64,000 nt of DNA from Talinum fruticosum (taxonomy: Eukaryota > Streptophyta > Magnoliopsida > Caryophyllales > Talinaceae), in the NCBI GenBank assembly GCA_021018815.1, contig JAITYX010000012.1, forward strand, positions 8,791,001 to 8,855,000. Direction: 5' to 3'. Positions 56,686-64,000 of this stretch are shown here, piece by piece. The translations under genes were made by a program, and so were the position numbers. The notes below the pieces were generated by a model that was given only the letters and a program-made list of their open reading frames with translations, searched no databases and was not told where the DNA came from. Position 1 is the stretch's first letter. Each line of letters starts with the position of its first letter.

Positions 56686-58307
56686 AAAACAATGGTTATT
56701 CTTACTATTTTAGTTATTAGGTTGGGGTGGTGGTGTTGTTGTTGTTGTTGTTGTTATTATTATTATTATTATTAATATTATTATTATTATTATTGTTAAC
56801 AACAATAACAACAATAATTTACAATGATATAAAATAATTTAACAAATAAAATAATTTTGATTTCATTCCATGGTTAACAACCAAATAACAAGAACCGTAA
56901 CTTGATTTCATTCATGTTCTCTACCAAACACTTGAAGAGAATATTCAAGTTCCATACCTAACCCCTCATGTATCACCTCTTGATTTCATTCAATTCCAAT
57001 CTTGTATACCAAATAGGGCCTCAGTGTGTTATAAGGAGATTACCTCGGGTTCCTTCTCTCCTTGGCCTTTAGTTTGGCTTGCTCTAGCTTCTTCTTCTTC
57101 TTCTTCTAACTCGAGTCATAACGAGTTGGAGGAATCCGAGGATGATTCTAATTTAGAGTAAGATTCCGAGTCTTCAACAACCTTGGATCTGCGCTCTTGG
57201 AGACGATTGATCTAGTCTTGCTGTTGCTCGATGACTTCTTTCGGTTGAGAGGCCAGAGCTTGACTCTTATCTATCTGCTTCGAGCCGTGCTCTCGAAACA
57301 AAGTTAATATAGGCATGAAAGCCTGGAAAGTACCAAGAGTTGATAGCAACTCCGAGCAGCAAATTGTAAGGCCACCTTCTTAAGTAAATTAGTAGAAGGG
57401 CTAAGATGGGAAGAAGATGGACCAGCTATCGGAAGAGTAGTTTCAGAACTCTTCCGAGTCCGAGGAGGTGGTTGAAGTTAGAATAGTGAACCCGGACACT
57501 AGGTGAAATTTCTTGGTATCTAAGACCAACTAGCTTAGGCTTGCCTACACGGACGGCGGGCTCAAGACAGTAAAGAGGATCATCAGGAAGATCCACTTTG
57601 ATGTGAGCAAAAGCTGCAAGTAAAGCTCCGAAAGGAAGGGGATTCTTCTAATCGGTGGGAATAGAAGCTATTTGCTCAATAATGAAAGGGAAGAGATTAA
57701 CCTCATACCCTTCTAGAATATCATACAAAACTTTGAGAACCTTGTTGTTAGGGTTCTCTTTGGATGGATAGAATGGGAGCATAATTCTCTTAAAGATAAA
57801 GCAGAGAAGTCCGGCTTCGGACCTCATCCGAGTCACCAAAAAGTTCTTTCCGGACTTGGGAACAATTCCGGCATATTTATCAAAGAAATGAACAACGATT
57901 TTGTTAAAAGGAATAGGATCTAAGTTCAAGGAAAGAGTCCGAAAATCAAAGAGTTCGTGGAGAAGAGAGAGACTAATGCGAATAACCTTCCCTAAACCGA
58001 GAGAAGAGACTACGTTGTCTCTTACAGTCATGTTGGAATAAAATTTAGTGACAAGTCTGGCGGTAAATGTAATCACGAAGCACGAGTACTTATATTTCCG
58101 ATCTGAAGAAGAGGTTTTATCCACAAGAGTGGATAAAAAGAATTTATCTTCGAGGAAATAATGTTGGGCTACATTTTTCTTTCGTTCATCAAAAGTGAGA
58201 GCCTTGCCATTAGATGAATCCCTTTGTGGATTCTCAAGCTGGGTAGTTTGGGTTCTAGCCTTCTTGGTGGCTGACCCTCCTTCGATTGCGCTTCCTCTCT
58301 TAGGCAT
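56130..58307 (-). pseudogene. Extra (env-like) ORF of the copia element
   Basis: Starts MPKRGSAIEGGSATKKARTQ at 58307 (an upstream in-frame Met at 58424 belongs to a hydrophobic stretch less likely to be translated). The open part is 219 codons, to the stop at 57648. It has a basic, Ser/Thr-rich N-terminus, then VTKFYSNMTVRDNVVSSLGL and IPFNKIVVHFFDKYAGIV, resembling the 'putative plant transposon protein' family found in such ORFs. After the stop the reading continues with EVIEQQQD, NRLQERRSKVVEDSES (a coiled-coil-like stretch near 57170-57260), a Glu-rich run near 57100, and then, after a 612-bp MITE, more of the tail. There is no clear transmembrane segment in the surviving part. Role unknown; in SIRE-type elements this ORF is called env-like. 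Confidence 0.7.
56409..57020. mobile_element. MITE-like insertion in the copia extra ORF
   Basis: Ends GGGCCATATTTGGTT and, inverted, GGCCCTATTTGGTATAC. Subterminal parts are also inverted ('AACTTGAAATTTACAGG' text on the left, 'AACTTGATTTCATTC' on the right). The centre holds (TTA)n at 56629-56683 and (TTG)n-(TTA)n with GTTAACAACAATAACAAC near 56795. It breaks the reading of the extra ORF. No convincing target duplication, so the superfamily (hAT or Mutator) is open. Confidence 0.6.
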
Positions 58308-58679
58308 TGTGAGAGAAAGAGAAAGAATTTGAATTAAGAAGGAGAAAGAGTAAAAAGATGAATGAGTGAGAATGAATAAAGTGTAAGGAAGTAGAGAATC
58401 CGAGTTTGAAGAGTGTCCGAGCAAGAGATTCGAGTTTGAGAGTAAAGAGTGAGAGATAGCAAAGTGAATGAATGAGGATGAACATGTGCTCTTTATAAAT
58501 CAACAAGTCTCAAGGAACAAAGACCTTATTGACTCAATATTAATGGCTAGCTAACCGTTTGGTGTTGCATTGTCTAATGGTTACTTCTTGAAACTGCTTC
58601 CTTCCAACGACTAATTTCCGGACTATTCGCGTAATAGAGAGAGAAAAAGAATTTTTGAAAATATTTCTAAGATTCTATG

Positions 58680-61600
58680 TTGATTTAGAGAAGATCTCAT
58701 AATTTTGATGTCCATTTTTTCTAAACTTAGTCCGACTCAGTGATGTGTCCGAGGTACTTAGAACACATTCGAAACTTAATAACTTGCAGCTCGGTTTCAT
58801 CATATTTCAACCGATCCACTGGTTATTCACTCATAACGAGATAATAAAGAATTAAACTCATGTATTCTCATGAAATCACTCAATTAATCATGCAATAATC
58901 ATGCCAAGTTCATTTTTAATAAAACAAAGCTCATCTTCACTCGAAGGTTTTGTGAAGATATCGGGTAATTGAAATTTTGGTAGAAATAAACTCAAGTGCA
59001 ATATCGGCTTTTTCAGGGCCGTCTCTCAGAAAATGATACCTGACCTCAATGTACTTTATTTTTTAATGTTGAACTAGATTCTTTGTAATGCTGATGACAC
59101 TTTGATTATCACACTTGATTGGAATGGATGTGAATGACAGTCCTAGATCCTTCAAGTGTTACTTGATGCATAAAATCTTAGCACATTAGGCTCCAGTTGC
59201 TATGTACTCTGCCTTAGCTATTGATAAAACAACCGAATTTTGCTTCTTTGAGTGCCAGGAGATGAGTGATTGACCTAGAAGTTGACATGCTCCTAAAGTG
59301 CTCTTTTTATCAACCTTGTATCTAGCATACTTAGCATTTGAGTATCCAGTGAGAGTCGGACTTGAGTCTTTTGCATATCGGAGACCGAGTGTCTAAGTTC
59401 CTACAAGATATCTAAAAATTCTCTTTATCGCAGTGAGATATGATTATTTTTGATTAGCTTGAAATCTTGCACATATGCATACACTAAACATAATATCTGG
59501 CCTACTAGATGTAAGATAAAGTAGACATACAAGCATACCTTTATAGAGTTTCTAATCTATAGCTTTACCTTTCTCATTCGAGTCCAGTTTGGTATTATTG
59601 CTCATAGGTGTTGCTGCATGTTTGACATCTTGTAGCTTTTATTTTTTAGTAATTCCTTGGGGTACTTGGACTGATGTACATAGATGCCATCTTTCTCTTG
59701 CTTGATTTGCAATCCAAGAAAGAAATTGAGTTCTCCTATCATACTTATTTGGAACTCCTATCTTATCAACTTAGAAAACTCTTGGCATAAAGTTTCATTT
59801 GTAGCTTCAAATATAATGTTATCAACATAAATCTGAATAATGAGAAAATCATTCCCCTTGGTTTTTATGAAAAGGCTTTTGTCAATAAGACCTCTTTTGA
59901 AATCATTTTCAACCAAGAAACTGCTCGAGTCCTTCATATCAAGCTCTTGAGCTTATTTCGAGACCATATAAAGTCTTTAGCAATTTGAAAAAATGATTAG
60001 GAAATTAAGAGTTTTCAAATCTAGGGGTTGCTCAACATAAACTTCTTGAATATAACCATTCAGAAATGCACACTTAACATCAATTTTATATAATTTAATG
60101 TTCATGCTAGATGTAAAAGCTAAGAGAATTCTAATTGCCTAAACCATAGCAACAGGTACAAATGTTTCCCCACAATCAATTCCCTCTTCTTGGTTATAAC
60201 CTTGAGCAACTAATCTGGCTTTGTTTTAGACTACCAATCTTCCCTCATCTAGTTTGTTTTTGAATACCCATCTGGTTCCTATGGCTAGGTGGTCGAAGGT
60301 CGTTTAATTAGAGTCTAGACTTGGTTTCTTTCAAATTGAGATAGTTCTTCTTGCATAGCCTTTGCCCATTCAGGTTTAAGTAGGGCTTCTAGTACATTTT
60401 TGGTTTAATTAATAAAATGAATGCTGAAAATGCACATAAGTTTTACAATGAAAAATAAGTTCTTACCCCATTATTGATGTATGAGATGATGTTCTCTAGT
60501 GGGTAACTAGATGCATATTTGAAAGCTTTACCTGTCCTTTGGTTTACCAGATTTAATGGTTGAGTGTTCTATTCTTCGAGTTGGTTCAACTTTTTAATTT
60601 TCTTCGTTAGCTTGTTCTTCGAGTGGTCTGAGCTTGTTCTTGAACTGGCTCATTCTAAGTTCACTCAGTTCTTTTGTTTTTATTCATTCTCAGCTTAGCC
60701 TTACGATGTCATCTTCATTTTGATTGAGCTTGAGATATGAGAACATGGATTCACTGATCCTACCATGATCAATTTCATCGAAAATAACGTGGATACTTTC
60801 TTCCACTTTGTTAGTTCACTTGTTAAAGATTCTATAAGCTTTGTTGTGTGAAGAATAACCAAGAAAGATACCTTCATTTGAACTTGCATCAAATTTGGTC
60901 GAAGTTCCTTACCATTGTTATGCACAAAGTATTTACATCCTAATGGTTTGAAGTAGGAAATATTAGGCTTCTTCCATTTGTATAGCTCTAGGGTGTCCTC
61001 TTCAAAATGGGTCAAATGAGGCATCTATTGAGAATGTAGTTTGTTGTGTTCATCGCCTCAGCCCATAAATAGTAAGGTAGATAATTTTCAACCATCATTG
61101 TCCTTCATATTTCTTCAAGTGTTCTATTCTTTCTCTCCACTACTCCATTATATTAAGGAGTTCTAGGTGTTGAGAAGTTGCGGGAGATTCCATTTTTGTC
61201 ATAGAAGTCTCGTGAATTCTAAGTAATCGAACTCCCTTCTATGGTATGTTCGAATTCTCTTGATCCGAGTCTCGGACTCCACTTGTATTTTCCTGCAGAT
61301 TTTAGTAAACTCTTTGAATGCTTTGTTTTTGTTCTTCAGAAAATACATCCAGGTAAATTGTTATAAATCATCAACCATAATTAGCACATATTGTTTGACC
61401 TCCTAAGCTTTTAACAAGAATTTCACCACATAAATTGTGAGGAATTTCACCACATAGATCCACAAGTGGTTTAAAAGATGATCTAACTTGTTTTCCTTTT
61501 GTTCAAGCATCATATATTTTATCTTTTTAACCGAACAATTAGGTAGTTCTTTGACTAATCTATGAGATGCAAGTTTCGTGACAGTATGCATACTAATATG

Positions 61601-61859
61601 ACCTAATCGACAATGCCATGTCCATGAATCATCATTTAGAGAAGCTTTTAACCATTGTAAATCTTGATTTGAATTAGAAAGAGGAATAGCGTAGGTGTTA
61701 CATGACCTTAGACCTAAAAGCTTTGTCTCTTTGGTAGTTGCATCGTAAATGAAGTAGTTGGTCCGAGTGAATCTTACCTTTTGACCTTTGTCATATAGTT
61801 GTGAGATACTCAAAAGATTATATTTGAGCCCTTTTACAAGATATACTAGATTGACTGAG
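58680..61859 (-). pseudogene. Copia pol: integrase, reverse transcriptase, RNase H
   Basis: Minus strand. From 61859 down: NLVYLVKGLKYNLLSISQLY, then the pre-integrase segment TWHCRLGHISMHTVTKLASH; integrase core (about 61030-61400) with FTWMYFLKNKNKAFKEF and ERKNRTLEEI; then YKWKKPNISYFKPLGCKYFV (60930-60990). Reverse transcriptase (about 59650-60230) with LKTLYGLE and GELNFFLGLQIKQEKDGIYV (about 59690-59740). RNase H (about 59100-59300) with LISWHSKKQNSVVLSIAKAE and YIATGA. Many stops and frameshifts. I did not find an intact YVDD box. Confidence 0.85.
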
Positions 61860-63860
61860 TATGACACCTAAAAAGTGTCATCCTTTTTCTATTATTTTAT
61901 TTGTTGGCCTCGATGATGAAATCCCGAGTCCTGTTTGAGGATGGATCTCGGATCGTCTTTGATTGGTAGCGACGGAAGCCGATAAACCACAAAGAACCCC
62001 CAACACAAAATAAAAAGCCTTTTGTGTTGGATCAATCCAAAAATTCAATTTTCTTTCGGACGAGTCTAAGACCGGGCCAAGCCTCTAGAGACAACGGAGT
62101 CTAGTGCTCGCGTACCGGGAAATTCCAAGTTTAGAACACTACGTTTCACTTCGATCCACCCGGATAAGGAGCAAAAGACACTGAAGACGACGTTCGATGC
62201 TACATTTCATGATCACTAGCATCAAAGTGCTGTGTTTTGGCTCCAAGACAGCCCACCCAAGACTAAGAGCACGCATCCCGCACCAAAAATGAAACTTGCG
62301 AAAAATAAAAACCCGCCAAAAATTGAAACCTGTTAAAAATAGAGACTTTCCATTTTTAGAAAGTCGTTGTGTCCGACATCGGTCACCCCACAAATTTTAA
62401 GTGAACCGTTGCGATTTGGCTTAGAGACTCTCTTGGAAACACGTTAGGGAAGAAGCCCTAGGCATGCCCGGGTGGCGGGCGCCATCAACCCGGTTTGATC
62501 CTCGCCTTTATCCGGTTCAATCTTGTGACTATCTTGGCCTGGTTTTGCTGCTACTTTCGGACGACCGGTCAAGCTAACCCTAGGTCATTTCCTTGACCTA
62601 ACATCTCCCTATAAATAGAGAACCTTGGCTCTCGTTCTCACAATGGCTCATCCCTCAATATTACTCTACTAAAATTTGCCTAAGAGCTACCGAATACTCC
62701 ATTCCGTATTCTAGTCTCTTGGTCCCTTTTCGGCCTCTTTTGATTTTTTGCTTCATTCTAACTACATCCGAACCTAAGACTTCATTATTCATACATATGC
62801 TTTACCTATGTATACTCAAAACTCACAAAAAGCCCCTCCAATCCACCACCGACACATCACTAAATCCATATTTGAGATCCAGATTAGCAGGTGGGACTAG
62901 CGAGAGGGCACAAATTCGATCTTTAACGGTTTAATTATTAATTTTTATGCTTTATCGCTTTCGTATTGTGGTTTTGATAATTGTATCGCTTTTAATTCCT
63001 CCCTACCCAATGTAATCTCTTTAATTTCTCGCTTTTCTTTTCTTTCCGCTTTTACTTTCTTTACCACTTTCTTTATCACTTTTCATTTATGAATTTATGG
63101 TTGCTTTAAGTTTCATTTCTCATGTACTTGCTTGCTTTTGTAGCATTATTTATCGCACTTCGGCCGGGCGGAACGGACCCTACGTTTCGTACCCTCGCCC
63201 CGAATCCGATTCTCGGTTCAAAGACTAATGGAGTCAATTTGTAGCCTTTCTTAGTCTTAGTTTTCCCATACTAAGATGGAGAGAGCAAATTTTTACTTTT
63301 ATGTTTTTGTTAGTTTTTCTCTCTTAAAAACTAACTAGTGACTCTTCTTTTGCTTTATTTCTCTTCCAATATGCTTCCCGACTATTTTTTGATTGAATAA
63401 AGAAAAAGGGTTACTGGATATACTAAGCCAAACCAAAGGCCAAGATTGACCGTCTCAGCCTTAGCCTCTAGCCGGCGTCGGCCATTATGAGGTGCAGTGC
63501 CGTCGCCGCACCGTGTGGTCAATAGGCGAGCTAGGGTCCAAACTAGTATTTTTACACCAGTTTGGCCCTAGAGCCTCACGGAAGAAACATAAATCCTAGC
63601 TTTCTTTATTTTTCGGTTAAGAAATAATATCCCGGACTTCTCAAAATAATTTCTAAAAATTAAATAATTAATAAAACCACCATTCAAACTTTGCTTAATT
63701 CACTTTAAATCAGATTTAATAAAATTTAGAAATCTTACCCTAGTTTCTAAATCCATCTTCAAAACCCTAAATCATTTTTCCAACTTTCTTAAACCCTTAC
63801 GCCAACCATTCGTGGGGAAGCTCGATCCTGTCCCGGTTGATTCAGGTCGTGGTTCATACA
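61860..63860 (+). mobile_element. Solo Tat-group LTR inside copia pol
   Basis: From TATGACACCTAAAAAGTG to GTGGTTCATACA, matching the LTRs at 17774-19474 and 23802-25886 along its length (GATGAAATCCCGAGTCCT, CACGCATCCCGCACC, TTCGTACCCTCGCCCCGAAT). A TATA box lies at 62610-62617. The flanks are copia pol on both sides: protease text from 63861, pre-integrase text up to 61859. The flanking bases CTGAG (left) and CTCGAG (right) are similar but not equal, so the duplication has changed or the left end is a few bases off. Confidence 0.85.
62610..62617 (+). promoter_or_regulatory. TATA box of the solo Tat-group LTR
   Basis: TATAAATA in the context CCCTATAAATAGAGAACC, the same as in the other LTRs of the group. 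It could start read-through transcripts into 63.9 kb and beyond. Confidence 0.5.
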
Positions 63861-64000
63861 CTCGAGCTATCTCCTTGACCAATTATGCTAATTCCAACTA
63901 TGTTGCCCTTGCTATTATCTCCAAATGTGACTTTTCCTCCTTTCATCTCCTTAAGCTTAGAGAAGAGTCTTGAATCTAAAGATATGTGGCATGAGCATCC
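63861..64000 (-). pseudogene. Copia protease C-terminal region
   Basis: Minus strand: GCSCHIS near the window end, then LFSKLKEMKGGKVTFGDNSK, GNIVGISIIGQGDSS. This matches the copia protease-to-integrase stretch (SGCSRHMTG...VTFGDNSKGKIVG). It directly precedes NLVYLVKGLKYNLL at 61850 once the solo LTR is taken out. Open in this short piece, continuing out of the window. Confidence 0.85.

Larger units (their letters stand above)
54248..64000 (-). mobile_element. Ty1/copia element with extra ORF, 5' part outside the window
   Basis: Minus-strand order: protease (from beyond 64000), integrase, reverse transcriptase and RNase H (to about 58690), an extra ORF (58307-56130), polypurine tract (55705-55693) and 3' LTR (55692-54248). 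The order integrase before reverse transcriptase shows it is copia. The extra ORF after pol and the tract AAAAAGGGGAGAT before an LTR starting TGAAGACTC resemble the SIRE/Maximus lineage. It carries a solo Tat-group LTR (61860-63860) and a MITE (56409-57020). Gag and the 5' LTR lie beyond the window. Confidence 0.85.

Overview
This is a stretch of plant nuclear DNA that is almost entirely transposable elements nested inside one another. The evidence for a flowering plant is a type-3-like plant metallothionein gene with a GT-AG intron, plant lineages of Ty3/gypsy (chromovirus and Tat) and Ty1/copia retrotransposons, a RICESLEEPER-type hAT transposase, CACTA and PIF/Harbinger remnants, and long (TTA)n/(TTG)n microsatellites. 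The species cannot be told from the sequence. Nearly all element proteins carry stops and frameshifts, so they are fossils. The one gene that reads as intact is the small metallothionein at 51.56-51.98 kb.

Layout. At 1-2.32 kb there is a large imperfect palindrome, unassigned sequence and a CACTA-type terminus that cuts into an LTR. From 2.32 to 41.01 kb lies a chromodomain-type Ty3/gypsy element on the minus strand (about 8.3 kb of its own sequence). Its 5' LTR is split at 9.85/40.25 kb by a roughly 16 kb Tat-lineage Ty3/gypsy element, also on the minus strand (9849-40247). The Tat element was itself hit three times: by an 8.1 kb gag-only LTR element on the plus strand (17774-25886, target duplication CTTGA/CTTAA, inside the integrase), by a piece of a copia LTR (28.81-29.59 kb, inside the protease region), and by a 5.3 kb hAT transposon (32383-37680, perfect 8-bp duplication CATGCAAG, inside the leader). 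Between its pol and 3' LTR the Tat element carries two eroded genes on the opposite strand, one plant-mobile-domain-like with apparent introns and one DUF7745-like.

From 41.01 to 44.29 kb there is a Tat-group LTR fragment interrupted by a solo LTR of the chromovirus (perfect duplication AAAAC), followed by a PIF/Harbinger transposase remnant and a small solo LTR. From 46 to 54.2 kb the sequence is AT-rich and mostly unassigned, with large microsatellites, a hAT-like MITE and the metallothionein gene. From 54.25 kb to the window end there is a Ty1/copia element on the minus strand with an extra ORF after pol; a MITE sits in that ORF and a solo Tat-group LTR sits in its pol.

How the parts relate. 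The target duplications and split reading frames give an order of events: chromovirus first, then Tat, then the gag-only element, hAT and copia LTR piece. The gag-only element shares LTR type, leader repeats and gag with the Tat element, so it was probably mobilised by Tat enzymes. Coordinates of LTR ends marked as approximate were set by eye from internal comparisons.
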